This document shows positions 1 to 12,489 of a DNA stretch of 64,000 nt, in pieces. The translations under genes were made by a program, and so were the position numbers. Each line of letters opens with the position of its first letter. Position 1 is the stretch's first letter. The stretch comes from Dysidea avara (Eukaryota; Porifera; Demospongiae; Dictyoceratida; Dysideidae), in assembly GCF_963678975.1 (NCBI RefSeq), contig NC_089274.1, positions 1,352,001 to 1,416,000 of the forward strand. The letters are read 5' to 3'. The notes below the pieces were generated by a model that had not been told where the DNA came from, searched no databases, and saw only the letters and a program-made list of their open reading frames with translations.

Positions 1-39
1 CATGTATGTAATTGCATTTATGGTCTTTCATTGCTCTAG

Positions 40-894
40 TTAAGTCTGGGTAATTGGGGTGGTGATATTGGAGAGAGGGCTCTTGTGGGTTTCATCCATT
101 CTCACATATTATCAGATGAGTCTTGTCTCCTACTACAAGTCCTTGACTCAGACAACATCTCAGTAAGGACACAGTTAATAGCATAACCACTGTCATCCTT
201 CTTGTAGCAAGTACAGTCAGCATTGGTAGCTTACCAACAAGTTAAGCTAAACAACTCATCATTGTTACCAAGTGGTATGCTGCGGCCATCTACTGTGGCC
301 AAAGAGCTACACTATATTAAGGAAAATTACCTCAGCTGGCGTAACCAGGTATGTAGTGCACTTAGCAACAGGTCAAATGTATAAATAGGTTGATTAAATA
401 GCGTTTGTTATGTGCAAATACTTTCCTAATAAAATGCAGCACTTAGTTATCACTGACTTCCAAAATGTTAGAGTACTCAACAAAAATGGTAATAATGTAG
501 ACACCTCTGGACACCATGCCCTGGTTTTAAAAGTGGTTTATTTTATGCACATTACTACTAGATAGAGTGACAGGTTCTACTGTAGATATGTCATAGTATT
601 CTCTTTCTTTATATCACTTGTATTATATGTAAAAACCTTGTAGGGTATTGTGACTACACCAGAAGTTGATACCGTTCAAGTAAGTGATGTATGTTGATAA
701 TGAAATCATTGGATTTCCTCTAGGCTAGTTCAGTGCCATCAGCACGACAAAGAATTGTAGAGAAGGCATTTTCTTCAGACACCACTTCGGTATGCTTATG
801 CTTAATGTGTTTGTACCCATGTGAGAGTTGCATTTTGCAGTCATTGCGTCGGAAAAAGCGGAAGAGCTCTACAGCATCTTCAAAAGTAAAATGA
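40..894 (+). CDS. 3' end of an unrecognised spliced gene (five exons, basic C-terminus)
   Basis: Five short open segments join in one frame with canonical splice sites, all introns in phase 0: 40-162, 208-348, 644-679, 724-789 and 841-894 (stop TGA 892-894). The first is preceded by a pyrimidine-rich stretch and AG at 38-39, so the gene starts upstream of the window. The visible 139 residues include a helical-looking segment (GERALVGFIHSHILSDE) and a Ser/Lys/Arg-rich end (SLRRKKRKSSTASSKVK) that looks like a nuclear or nucleolar localisation signal. I do not recognise the family. No good AATAAA is seen between the stop and the tRNA at 1096. The joined frame and splice sites make a real gene likely, but the function is unknown. 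Confidence 0.6.
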
Positions 895-1080
895 TGTTAT
901 TTAATGATTGTAATTAATGCAGATTGATTTTCAGAGTGGCAAATCTTGATTTGATAAGACTCTGTATTATACATGATTTTTCTCAGTAATATTATGTGCT
1001 TATGTGATTTGCGATGTCCCTTCGTTTGTGCTTGAAAAATTTGCTCATACAAAACGTGATACAAAAAGGTTGAGAATTCG

Positions 1081-1095
1081 AAAAAAAAAAAAAAA
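1081..1095 (-). terminator. Pol III terminator of tRNA-Gln
   Basis: A 15-base A run on the plus strand is a T run immediately 3' of the tRNA on the minus strand, the standard RNA polymerase III stop signal. Confidence 0.85.
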
Positions 1096-1167
1096 AGGTC
1101 CCACCGAGATTTGAACTCGGATTGTCAGATTCAGAGTCTGAAGTGCTAACCATTACACCATGGGACC
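1096..1167 (-). tRNA. tRNA-Gln (anticodon CUG)
   Basis: On the minus strand the 72-nt sequence folds as a cloverleaf: acceptor stem GGTCCCA/TGGGACC, D arm with TAATGGTTA, anticodon stem TCAGA/TCTGA around loop CTCTGAA (anticodon CTG), T arm CCGAG/CTCGG with box B GTTCAAATC, and discriminator T. This matches the typical eukaryotic tRNA-Gln closely. There is no intron and CCA is not encoded, as expected. A run of T residues follows directly on the minus strand. Confidence 0.96.
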
Positions 1168-1238
1168 ACTTGGTAGCAGTGGGTAATTTAAGTCAGTTAT
1201 GTACCCATTAGTATAATATTAACAACGTGATTATTGTA
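1168..1238. promoter_or_regulatory. 71-bp spacer between divergent tRNA-Gln and PPIG-like gene
   Basis: Only 71 bp separate the tRNA 5' end (minus strand) from the cyclophilin start codon (plus strand), so the cyclophilin promoter and 5' UTR must lie in this spacer and/or overlap the tRNA. An AT-rich stretch (TATAATATT near 1211) is visible. Placement as a promoter is inferred from position only. Confidence 0.45.
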
Positions 1239-4200
1239 ATGCCGAGACCTAGGTGCTTCTTCGACATCGCCATCAATGGAATACCGACAGGACGTATTGT
1301 GTTTGAGTTATTCACTGATGTGTGTCCTATAACTTGTGAAAACTTCAGATGTCTTTGTACTGGTGGGCATTAAATAGATGAGCTACTTTTTATTTACTGG
1401 TTGCATAAATAGGGGAGAAAGGAGAAGGACCCACAACTTATAAACCGCTCCATTACAAGGGCGTTCCGTTTCACAGAGTGGTAAAAGGGTTTATCATTCA
1501 AGGTGGAGATTTTGCAAGCGGTCAGTAGACATGAAAATGCATGAGCTAGTCGGCAGGATATTTGTGAATGCATTTTAGGAAATGGCACAGGAGGAGAGTC
1601 CGTATATGGAGGAACATTTGATGGTATTTTAGTATTTTAATGGTATCAAACTTGGTGAAAATTATCTGTGCAGATGAGAATTTTGTACTAAAACATGATG
1701 GACAATTCCAGCTATCGATGGCCAACAGAGGACCCAATACAAATGGCTCACAATTTTTCATGTATGTTACAGTAGCTGATGTTGAATGCACCTATCAATG
1801 TTATATCCCAACTGCTGCACTTCCCTGGTCGAATTCACACCATAGATGTAACAGTATATCTATGTTCAAACTTTTCCTAAGGGACAATTTCATGTTAGAA
1901 AACACTCAATTGTTTACCCCAGGACTTTATTGTTTGTTTGTTTTGCTGTTATCAACTTTACCAGCTACTTAATTAGGTACTGGAGGGCATGCACAGAGAA
2001 CAGACCCTGCTTACTAGGTGCAAGAGTACGTAATATCTCTCTTACTAAAGTAAAAGATGTGCATACATTTTTAGTAGTAAATTGCAAGTGTTCCTACACA
2101 TACCCTGGGTACAAGTTTAGGTGGCTAATTAAACCCCTATGGAAATGGAAATCCACTACCTATGTAGCATCAAGAGTTCATAACAATTGTATAGGGTATC
2201 CTACTCTCGTATACCCCTATAGAACAACAAGGTGTTGTAGTTTGTGATTTATGAGCAGCTGTAAAAGTGCAATAATCATTAGCATTTTGTTACACTCGCA
2301 ATGCTCGTGAAAGCCATACTTACGAATGGCCTGGCAAGAAATGTCTATGCAGTTGTCTAAACCTATGAAAGTACGCTTGTAGTTCAGTGAGAAACACTGA
2401 GAGCTCGAGTTAGTTCAGTTGCTAGCAACATTGTTAGGCACATGTTCAATCAATATTATGTTCAGTTAATGACATCATTAGTTATTCAAGGGAAACGGGC
2501 AAACTCAGAAATGTTATGCCATAACTTCACGATACACCCTTCTACAAGGGTATATGAGAGTAGGATACTCTCTTCAGTATATGTATTATGAACTCTTGCT
2601 AATGTGGAGTAGTGGGACATAACGTTAAGTGCATAACGTGAACTTCTCTCTACCTTGTCTATTGTAGTACAACACGACCAGCTCCCCATTTGGATGGGTA
2701 AGTTTCAACATCAGTGTTACCTTTGTTACACCATGCCAATAGAATGCATACAGTATTTGGGAGGGTGGTGGATGGACACAAGTATGTCACAGAGATTGAG
2801 AACCAGAGGGTGGACACTAATCATAGACCATATGCTGACATCAGGATTGTACGATGTGGAGAACTAGTGTTAATAAAACCTAATAAAGGTATTGAGTGTT
2901 ATATTAGTACTACCAACTTATTCATCTTTTACCTCAAGTATTCCAGTCTACTGCACAGTGAAACTTTTTTTTTATTATTCTGGACACCTTGGGACCACAG
3001 TGTTATTAGCCAGGTGTCCTGATTTCAGTTCATGTACACTGATACTAATGGGACCATAGACAACTGTCCTGATTCCACAGGTTAGGGTGTTTTTTAATGT
3101 GTAGTAAATCTGTATTGGTTGTTTGAAGTCACTGCAGCATCAATGTTTGTAGTTCTAAAGACTTTGCTTCAATACCTCCATCTTGTTATTGATATCACCA
3201 TTTAACATGTTAGCTGCTATCTATGAGAACCCGTATTACATTGTGTGTAATATAAGGGTGGATTGTATAAGGATTAAAGGGTTGCATAAAGTATGATGTA
3301 GGGGCAGTAATGGATATGTCATTGAAACAAAGTTGCACTCCTTTCAGTAATATTCAGGATACGTTACACATTTGAACCATTTGTCTGTCTTGTAGTATAC
3401 CTATAATGATGAATCTAGTTCATCCCTTGTAAACCCATTCAATATTGTGTGGTGGTGATATTAAAGCTGTTGTTTTTTTACCTTTGAGCTAGTACTTGTA
3501 TGTAGCACAGTAGCTTATTTCTTTGATTGTAACAAGGGGTGGAATTGTTACTGTCAGGAGCCCGTAAGTTCCACAAGGCATTTATGTGCTCCTGTTACTG
3601 TTGTGATTGAGAATACCAAAGATATGGAGTGTTGGGTAACCACCCCCGGGTATCATTGGATTTTCAGATTTTCCTATGAATTTTACTTTGTCCTTCTTTG
3701 TGTCCTGTTCCCTTTTGCAAAGCAAAGTGTGGACAGTGTTGGTAACTAATGAATAAAACAGGATTGTTCATAATATTTGCATCTCACCTCCAACAGTTGA
3801 GATAATTCCCTTGCATATTGTTCTCCTTGTGTAGAACTGTGTAAAGTGAAAACAAAGTGAAGCGATTACTTTGTTTATAGTGTATTATTGATTAAGTTTG
3901 GTACACGTCTTTTGTTGCACAATTATAGCAGTATAGAGTCAGCAAACAAGTATAATGAAAACTTAAGAATTTTGTTATGCTCATATTAATACAATACACA
4001 ACATTGGCATTTATGTATGTTTTTGGGATGAAATATATACCCTTCCCATAATACTGAGCACTATTATAGTGATGTGTGCAATAAACATGGCTGTATTTGT
4101 AGACTCAATTTTGTGTGGCAGCTTGTTTGCTCTGAAAATAGCGTTGAGGGGTGTCCTGTGACTTTGTTTTCTTGAAAGTCTGTAACATAGATGAGCTCAA

Positions 4201-6789
4201 ATAAATATTTGGGATCACATAGATTCCAGGCACCAAATAGGCCACTAAATTGTCCACTTGACCCTCGGGCCCATTATCTCATTTTGTTTTGCTACTAGTG
4301 TCATCAAAGAAGAAGATAAAGAAGGTGGAAAGACTATCAAGAGAAAGTGACGATGCTCCATCTTCAACTAGTGGTAGTGAGGATAGTGAAAGCTTATCAT
4401 CTTCATCAGAGGATGAATCCATTGAGAGCAGCAGTTCCAGTGAAGAAGAACGAAGAAGAAAGAAGAGAAAAAAGGTTACTACAATGCGACCACATTAATA
4501 GAACCATCTGGTGGGCCACAGATCATAAAGTGCAACTTAGCTAAATGGTCACTATGATGAGGTGGTCTTATAATGAGGCCATGAAGTACACCTTAGCTAT
4601 ATTTAATATGGTGACTATGATGAGGTGGTCTTATTAATGAAGTCTTACACCTTAGCTATGTTTGCTACTTGACTTGGTCACTATAGTGAGATGGTCTTAT
4701 TAAAGCGGTGGCTGCTAAGCAAGGTTTCATTTGTTGATACATGTCTGTATTGTTGTATTAGAAAAAGAAACAGAAACTCAAGCTACAAGCAGATAAACCA
4801 ACTAAGAAACGTAAAGTTAAAAAGAAACAGCATTCTAAAGTAACGAAGACGGAAAAGGTGAAGAAAAGGAAGAAAAAGGAAAAAGGGACAGAAAAGACGA
4901 AGATAATGACAGAAGAAGTGGAACAAGAAGAAGAAGAAGGAGAAATTGATGATGACCCACCAAAGTACAGCAATTTGTGCTGTGTATAGTGTAAAGGATT
5001 GGTAGTGAAAGTACTTGTCATTAGACAATTTAAAGTTTGATAATATTTGGTGCCAAATTCCCCTGCTGTTTAACATGTAGTCCTGAATGTGTTATGAGAA
5101 TTTTATGCGGTGTTGTTTAAGGGTGGTTGTTGAAGAGCCGATGATTGTATCCACTATACTTCCTGACATGGAGATGATTCCTGAGGTACACACCAGCAAG
5201 CCGTCATTTCTGATGAGACGTAGCAAAAGTCCCTCTCCACCCAAAGATATTGAAATAAGAAGCCGTCAGCGTGCAGTGCTGATAAGACAGCAATTTCAAC
5301 CGAGAAACAACCAGGTAAGTTCTCCGGCTCTGCAGAATTTAAATTAAATCAAAGCGAATGTGAGGGTCATGTGTGTACATCTGTATGTATGTAGGGTTGC
5401 CAAATCTGGTCACTGCTGAAATTGTTAAGCAGGTGACTAGATCAGTAGATTTAACAGGTCATTTTTGTCTGCTTGTGACACACTTTGGCTGGTTTAGATT
5501 TATTGACCTTTAGTTCTACATTAGGTAGGTATTGCACATTAGGGGAATTTCCAGTTAAACAAGTGACCTTATTGCATGTTTATCTTGTTACTGGAAAATG
5601 TTCAGCGTTGCGCCATTTTGGCTGGTACTCTACAAGATATTAAATAATCAATATAATTTGATCTTAAGAGTCTTTTTATCTTGAACACCACCACCAGTAA
5701 TAGAGGACACCATCTAAAACTTTACAAACAAAGAGCCGGAACTTCAATAAGACAGGACTTTTTACTTTTTCAGCCATCAAATAATTGATCAGTGGAATGA
5801 TTTACCTAGTCCTGTAATCTCAGCACCCACAATAAAACTCTTTATAATCTAGATTAGACAATGATTAGTCTGTAATAGGATATGGATACTGTGGAAGGCC
5901 TCAGGCCTTATGTGTATACATTGTTTTATCCATTAATAAATAAATAAATAAAATGTTTAACAGGTGTCAGCATCTGGGAGGAAACTGAAGGGAAGAGGAA
6001 TTATGGTATGTAGTGTGTGTCTGTGTGTGCGTGCGTCTGTGTGTCTGTGTGTGCGTGTGTGTGTGTTACACATGCTCATCATATATAGGAATTCATACAG
6101 ATAGTGCATGCACTTACAACCCTGCTACTATAATTATGTATTTTGTGTTCACATCATGTAGTTAGAGTTGTTATTTTCATTGACAGAGATTTCACACACC
6201 ACCCAAAGGAGGTGGCAATGAAGCTGATGCTTGGGGGAGTAGAGATTATGATGATCGTGATGTTGGTAGATATGGCAGCAGGATGAGAACTTTCTCAAGA
6301 AGTCCCATTAGAAGGGGTAGTCCATACAGAAGGAGGGAAAGTCCCTACAGAAGAAGGGAAAGTCCCTACAGAAGGAGGGAAAGTCCCTACAAAAGGAGAG
6401 AAAGTCCCTACAAAAGGAGAGAAAGTCCCTACAAAAGAAGGGAAAGTCCCTACAGAAGAGACAGTCCTTTAAGGAAAGACAGATCAAGGAGCCCTCACTG
6501 GAGAGACAGAAATCACAGAAATGGTGATTATGATGATCATAGAAGTCACACATCGAGGAGACACAGTAGAGACAGATATTCACCTTCACCTAGGGACCAG
6601 TCATCCAGCCCAGGGGAACATCGGAGGGGAGAGAGAGAAAGTCGCTGGGATAGTCACATTAAACGGGAAAGAAAACGGGAACAAGAATCACATACCTCTC
6701 CATCACATGAACAATTCCCGGCCAATGAAGGGAAACTTGTAGTGCTTAGTAAATGGGTACGTAGACACAGCAATAATGAAAGTGAATAA
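1239..6789 (+). CDS. PPIG-like nuclear cyclophilin with Ser/Arg-rich tail
   Basis: Exons 1239-1362, 1413-1520, 1579-1623, 1674-1761, 2668-2697, 2743-2888, 4299-4474, 4762-4964, 5122-5314, 5964-6005 and 6187-6789 join to 1758 nt, 585 residues plus stop. Residues 1 to about 175 form a cyclophilin peptidyl-prolyl isomerase domain: [15 protein letters not shown] (catalytic Arg after FH), the insert GEKGEGP typical of the large cyclophilins, [15 protein letters not shown] and HLDGMHTVFG. The active-site Trp of CypA is His in PPIG; here the position is also His, within PAPHLDG. After it come an acidic serine tract, a Lys-rich tract, a MIPEV...FLMR segment and SGRKLKGRG, in the same order as in vertebrate PPIG. 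The tail carries a seven-fold SPYRRRE repeat. PPIG-type proteins bind phosphorylated RNA polymerase II and splicing factors in nuclear speckles. The ATG at 1239 gives the normal cyclophilin N-terminus. An alternative 3' splice variant is possible, because GTACGT occurs at 6756. Confidence 0.9.
2160..2608. mobile_element. Foldback MITE with CAAGAGTTCATAA termini
   Basis: The segment near 2163-2228 recurs inverted near 2538-2605: both contain CAAGAGTTCATAA, a second block GTATCCTACTCTC and a third ATACCC. Arms are about 65 bp around about 310 bp of unique AT-rich DNA. It lies in intron 4 of the PPIG-like gene and has no coding capacity. A shorter relative occurs at 42534-42598. Confidence 0.6.
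2955..3085. repeat. Dispersed repeat B (GGTGTCCTGATT family), copy 1
   Basis: The segment contains the motifs AGGTGTCCTGATTTCAG and CAACTGTCCTGATTCCA with an intervening stretch similar to 32210-32260. The same block occurs at 10160-10250 and 32173-32320. It is non-coding and lies in intron 6 of the PPIG-like gene. Confidence 0.55.
4535..4705. repeat. Dispersed repeat A (GAGGTGGTCTTATTAATGA family), tandem copy
   Basis: Three degenerate units in a row contain GGTCACTAT(R)GTGAGGTGGTCTTAT, followed by a variant of CATGAAGTACACCTTAGCTAT. The same unit is found at 9766-9875, 54540-54970 (inverted and interrupted) and 56418-56550. It lies in intron 7 of the PPIG-like gene. Confidence 0.65.
5697..5954 (+). 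mobile_element. 3' end of a non-LTR retrotransposon (LINE remnant)
   Basis: With one frameshift the plus strand reads [18 protein letters not shown] and then [14 protein letters not shown], the typical end of a LINE reverse-transcriptase ORF2. It is followed by a 3' UTR with the hairpin GGCCTCAGGCC and a (TAAA)n tail at 5933-5952. Only the last ~50 codons remain, so it is a dead 5'-truncated copy, in intron 9 of the PPIG-like gene. The LINE clade cannot be assigned from this piece. Confidence 0.7.
6003..6066. repeat. TG-rich microsatellite
   Basis: Imperfect (TG)n with TCTG and TGCG interruptions, directly after the 5' splice site of intron 10 of the PPIG-like gene. Confidence 0.9.
6319..6462 (+). 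repeat. Seven 21-bp coding repeats (SPYRRRE) in the PPIG-like tail
   Basis: Seven head-to-tail units start at 6319, 6340, 6361, 6382, 6403, 6424 and 6445. The last is 18 bp long and ends in RRD. Each encodes Ser-Pro-Tyr-(Arg/Lys)-Arg-Arg-Glu. The units are almost identical at DNA level, which suggests recent expansion or homogenisation. SP and RRxSP sites are classic substrates for SR-protein and proline-directed kinases. Confidence 0.95.
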
Positions 6790-7589
6790 CATCTAAAAGT
6801 TCTGTAATAATAATACTATCTTCATTTTCTATAATGTGGGACAGAATATATTGAGTAACAAATTGTTCCTCAGCTTGACATGAGTAAAGGCATTGTAGTC
6901 CAACAAAATCATTGGTATAATTGAGTGGATCATTATTGTGTTGGCGGCAGCAGCAGCATTGTAGCCTGGCTACAATGTACATGATTGAACTCTGACATGT
7001 GAGGTAATGGTGATGATGTATTGTGGGCTTTGAAAGGACTTGTAGCATTCTTTAGCAGCATTTTCTTGTGCTAAGGAAAGTAAACCATTAATAGTGTCTT
7101 GTGTCATCTGTAGAGTTGCCAGGGTGAAGGCTGTGTGTGTGTTTGTAGTGCGCAAGAGATAAATCATTGCATGCATACTTCGCCTGCAGTTTTCGTGTAG
7201 CTAACGTTATGTTGTCCATAGTGCATCAGCTATTCTAGCCTAGACTGCAGTATTGGGGCGGCCGCGCCAGACTGGAACGTTCACGTGACCCATGTGTCAA
7301 TAAAAATTCACGTCATATGTGTGCACGAATTTTGTGGTGTGAAGAAAATCGAAACGTCTTGTACAAGTGGAAGAAAACTAGGAAGAAATTTGTGGTAAAT
7401 AGCTACCAAACTAACTCGTATAACACAACACTCCATTCTGGTGTGCGCTGAACATACCGCGAATCAACACGACGTGAGTCTTGTAAAATTGTCCTTATAA
7501 CGATAATTTTAACATGGGAACACCATTTATCACTGTCTACTGCTGCTCACAGGTACAATACACCTTACTAGATAGTACACATCGCTACA
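6790..7589. promoter_or_regulatory. Intergenic region and promoter of the PTPN3/4-like gene
   Basis: This 800-bp gap between two genes in the same orientation holds no convincing ORF. The first half is the presumed 3' UTR of the PPIG-like gene. Around 7250-7330 the sequence is locally GC- and CpG-rich (GGGGCGGCCGCGCC at 7255) and carries one CACGTG box at 7282-7287, a plausible promoter core. A possible 5' UTR intron runs from a GTGAGT donor near 7474 to CACAG near 7552. These are positional inferences. Confidence 0.5.
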
Positions 7590-10500
7590 ATGGCAAGTAT
7601 AGTGCGTCGACTGGGCAGCATGAGGCGCACATCTAATACAATTACTCGGTCACCTACCACAGACACTGGTGCGGAACACTCTGACAGGAGCAACAAGTAC
7701 CTCAAGTGTAATGTCATTATGTTAGATGATAGTTACAAGACATTTGAAGTTGAGGTGAGGTGAATTGCTGGTCTGGGCAATGGGGGGGAACTCATTAATG
7801 TTCCTACTTGTATGTCATCATCATTAACCATATAATACATATATAGGCTCTGTTTACCTAGTGAATACCTAGGTGTTCTCATGTAGTGTATTAACTGTTT
7901 TAGTGAGTGACAATTTTATCATACAACATATAGTCATTTATGGCTCTATTCACACATGATTTAAGAGAGATGTCAGTGATAGGACAAGGTCAATTGTTGG
8001 CATGTGTTTGTTATGTAGCGTAACAGCCAAGCGTCCGTTCTGTTGTCAGAAGTATTTGACTTTATGGACATCGTTGAACAAGATTATTTTGGTCTCACTT
8101 ATGATGATGATGGCAAGATGGTACATAGTGATAGTTTATTATTATTGTTAACAATTGTTTACTATTTCTAACAGAAATGGCTAAACCCATTGAAGACCAT
8201 TAAGAAACAGTTAAAATGTAAGTGAAATTCAATTTGACAATGGTTTACTTTGGTCAATGTAATATATGACCAGAGGTTAAAAATATTATTTTGTAATTTG
8301 TTTTAGCTCATTTCTCAGACCATGTGTGTACATTGGAACTGAGGGTGAAGTTTTATGTCTCCAGTCCTGCCAAAGTACAAGAAGAGTTTACAAGATACCA
8401 GTTCTTCCTGCAGATAAAGAGAGACATATTTCAGAACAAGTTAGTTGTTCAATACTTGTATCCAATTTGTAATATCATTATTTGCTACCAGGTTACCCTG
8501 TTCATTTGAAGAAGCAGCAATCTTGGCCTCCTACATTATACAAAGTGAGTGATGATTTTATGTAATTTATAGCTTGTAGTTTAAGTGTTATAAAAGTGCT
8601 ATACAAGTGTATGGTGCTAAATGTATGGCTAATGTGCTGGCTAGGTAATATATTTGTAGACATTGTCAAGCTTGAATTGTAGTGTGTTGAAGTACTTTGA
8701 GATTGGCAGCAAATTTGTTTGGTTGTGTTCTGGGGGTGGTGAGACAAAACTCTATTATTAATGATGATATAATACTAATTAGTGCATTAGATATTTAATT
8801 GGAGGGTTATGTAGCATAGAAAAATTGTTTTTAAATTTCAATGATATTAACGTTATTCATTGCATTTTCTGAGAATGCTATACAATATCAAGTTGTATAT
8901 TCAAGAAAGAATAGTTTATTTAGATTGTTAATGCCTTATTGCACATGAATATGTTTTATATTAGGTGAATTAGGGGACTACAACTCTGAAGAACATCCCG
9001 ATGGTTATGTTTCAGAATATAGATTCGTCCCCAACCAGGTGTGTGTGGTTGTGTGTCTGTGTTTACTGTTTTGAGTATCTGAGTATTACAGCTCTTGGGT
9101 TATTAATCTCTGTTGTATAATGTTTCACTGGTAATTTGAATACCACTGGGCGTGCAGCATCTAGGGTGCAAGCACACAAAATCTGTGATACATTAGTTAA
9201 CTGCCACACAGTTTGCCTCTGTTACGATGTGTGGGGGAGAAGACATCTTAAGAGAATGTTGTACCATTTAGCAGAAAATTTTGAAGAGTGGAAACTACGA
9301 CCATTTCACCGGGATAGAATATTTTGTATGAACTAATTTTGTTTAGCTAAACAGTCTTGTATTGGATGGAGGTATTTGCTGGTTCTAAATGTCCAAATCG
9401 TTTTCTGAAGCTTCAGTTACTGTGGTAGGAGCTAGTGGTGGGGTCATTATGTGTAATATTGTATGACTTATTCCTTGTTCATAGACTGAGGAGCTAGAAA
9501 CAAGAATAGCAGAACTACATGTTCAACACTTGTAAGTTATCATTTAGGGAAATGCATATCTTGGTAGGGTTAATGTAACATTAGAATTTACGATTAAATT
9601 TTAAAGGTTTTCTATCAATCATAAGAGTTCTGTCTTTAAAATGATCTTGTTACACTCACTAGGAGCCTTACTCCAGCTGATGCAGAGTACAATTTTCTAA
9701 TGCACGCCAAAGATATGGACTTCTATGGAATAGAATTATTCAGAGCTCAGGTAACCTTTGTGACCTACTTGACATGGTCACTGTAATGAGGTGGTCTTAT
9801 TAATGAGGTCATGAAGTACACCTTAGCTATGTTTGGGACCTACTTGACATGGTCACTGTAATGAAGTGGTCATCATTGAAATGAAATTCACTATATCGTG
9901 TCATAGGACCCACATGGCCTGGAGCTTATGGTTGGCATCACTCACATGGGCGTTGTCGTGTTCCATCACAAACGCAAAGTCAACACTTTTGAATGGTGAG
10001 GACACACCTCTAGGACCATCTTGTACATGCTGTTATTATTCAGGACAAACATACATCAGGTGACGTACAAGAGAAGAAGATTCACCATGCACATCACTCC
10101 AGAACAGGTGAAGTGATTGTATGCTCAACATAATGTCATGTACAGTAGTAGTGTAGTTAAATTATTGTACAGTAGAACCCCAGACTCCATGAACAAGTGT
10201 CCTGATTATTGAGGTGTCCTTATTAGGGGTCTTTGAGGACACAGAGGATGTTTATGTGTTATTACTAATCCTGTTATTATTCACATGGAGGTTTCAATTT
10301 GTAGCAAATATGGCTTCTTGTTTCCTGTCTGTAGCTTACTGAAATCATACTGAGGAACTAGTTGTGTATGTCTGTATTAATTGTTCTTTTCCATAAAAAT
10401 AAACTAATCAACGATTACTTCATTAACACCTCCTAGTGTTGCACCTAAACACAACCATAACACAACATCTCTCTGTAGCACTAGTAACACACCTCTTTCT

Positions 10501-12458
10501 GCTGTCGATTGTCTTCTTTATCAATGCATGTACTTCGGTATAGTGTGGGCCCATACACATAGCTTATAGTGTTTATGAGCTACTGATGGTTGGTGGATTA
10601 TTTTCATGTGATGGTTGAACTGGTGTACTATCCAGTAGAGAAACTAAATCATATGAATGCAGCAAGTTGGCCTGTTTAGTAGCTGGTAGCCAATGGCTTG
10701 TACCAAATACACACTTGTGAATACTTCAAGATGACTTGGTCCCATTCATACTTGCTAGCTGGTATTAACCAACATGACTTCGGAGATGTTTTGTTCTGGC
10801 ATCTTCCTCTTACCTAGTATCGTAACTTGCTACATCTGGGGGGGGGGGGGTTGGGGGCATGATAGTTTGAGTAAATTATTTACGTGTACATCTCCATATC
10901 AATGTGATAACCCATACACAAAAATGAGCAATTTAGCTGACCAGTGTAGAATCAGTTCTAAAAATAACCAGCTTCACCAATTATTAGCACTGTAGTCAGT
11001 GTGGTTAATTGTTATTTTTGTATGTGTTTATAGTCTAGTCAGACTCATGTTAGTTTCATATTGGAGACTTCTGAATTGTGTAAGGAGATTTGGAAGACTT
11101 GCATTGAGCATCACACTTTCTTCAAGCTACACAAGCCACCAGAACCACAGAAGAGGACATTCTTCAGAAGAGGATCAAAGTTTACATACAGGTAAGCTGA
11201 CCAGTAACAGTGTATCTAGATGGTAGGGAAATTTTACACACGTCAAACTGTAGTACATTGTGTTGATATCTTCACTTTGGGACCAAATTTGTTTGTATTT
11301 TGCTATGTTGTTTAGAGGTAAAAATTGAGCAGGTCTGTTGTTACCAAAATTGTTGTACTTGCTATGACGGTTTTTCCTGTTGTATCTCCTTGATTCAAGA
11401 GAGATTCAAGAGAGATTTCACATAGTAGGTACACGTATGTACAGTTTAGTTCTGAAAGACTCAGTGAAAACTGAAAGTGTCCAGGTTTACAATTATCTCT
11501 ACAACATCTACTAGTAGTTATCCAGTGAGCTAACATACACACATCAAGGGTATCATTGCAACTCTTGGGAGGTTTCCTAATCATTTCTTAACTCACTACT
11601 AATTTGTAAAATTGAATGTTTGTTTATAATTTGAGCAACAAAAGAAATTAATACCATCTGGAGATGTAGGGAGAAATGGTAGAGTAAATTTCTCACAATT
11701 TGGTTCTGTTTTCATTAATATGTAGAATCTTTTGTGGAATGGAGTTTGGTATTCCCTACCAGTTTTCTCTGTCAATGTCATACAGTACAATAGTACTGTA
11801 TAGATCATGGAGGTTTGGGCTTTCTCACAAAAAAGATTAACCAGAAACCAGCCTCACAATACCTTCATTGCGCTTTTGCAATATTTGTGTTAGGTAGATT
11901 CAAGCCCAAAATGTCTTCAGAGTGGCCTAAAATGCTTCCAATAAGTTGCTATGGAATTTTAAAACAATTGTTGTACAACTCTTATCACATGACCCTGTTG
12001 ATCAGTTTTGATCACCGCATCCATCATGTGATTGTTCAGTTTTGATCAAGAACCACATGAGATCGTAACATACAATGTGAAGCCACAGCAACACTATATT
12101 CCACTGAATAATTGTATTTGATGAATGCATATTGGAATTAGTTTGAGTTCAATACACTGTGTACAAGGTCACACTCCCTAACTTTAAAAGTGTTTTCTTC
12201 TACTATCAATGCTTTCCGTTATTGTTTTTTTGTATCTGTGGCATTCTTGTGGAACACTATTCCTGAGGATGTTTTGGCCTGAAGCCAGGTTAAACATTTC
12301 AGATCTAGATTGAAACAGTTTATTTTAATGTGATTGTTTAATTCTGTACTTATGTTGTTCTGTTTTGTACTTGTATTTTTGTAACTGTAAAAGATTGTAT
12401 GTAAGGGTATCACCTTGTACAGGCACATGCCTTTTGTGTATCCCTTTAAACAATTTGA

Positions 12459-12489
<31 letters not shown>

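Noticed and set aside
10838-10857. G-run (also at 15869-15882 and 25045-25058) as regulatory G-quadruplexes
   Set aside because: They could fold as quadruplexes, but homopolymer G runs in introns are common and prone to assembly error. No conserved context is visible.
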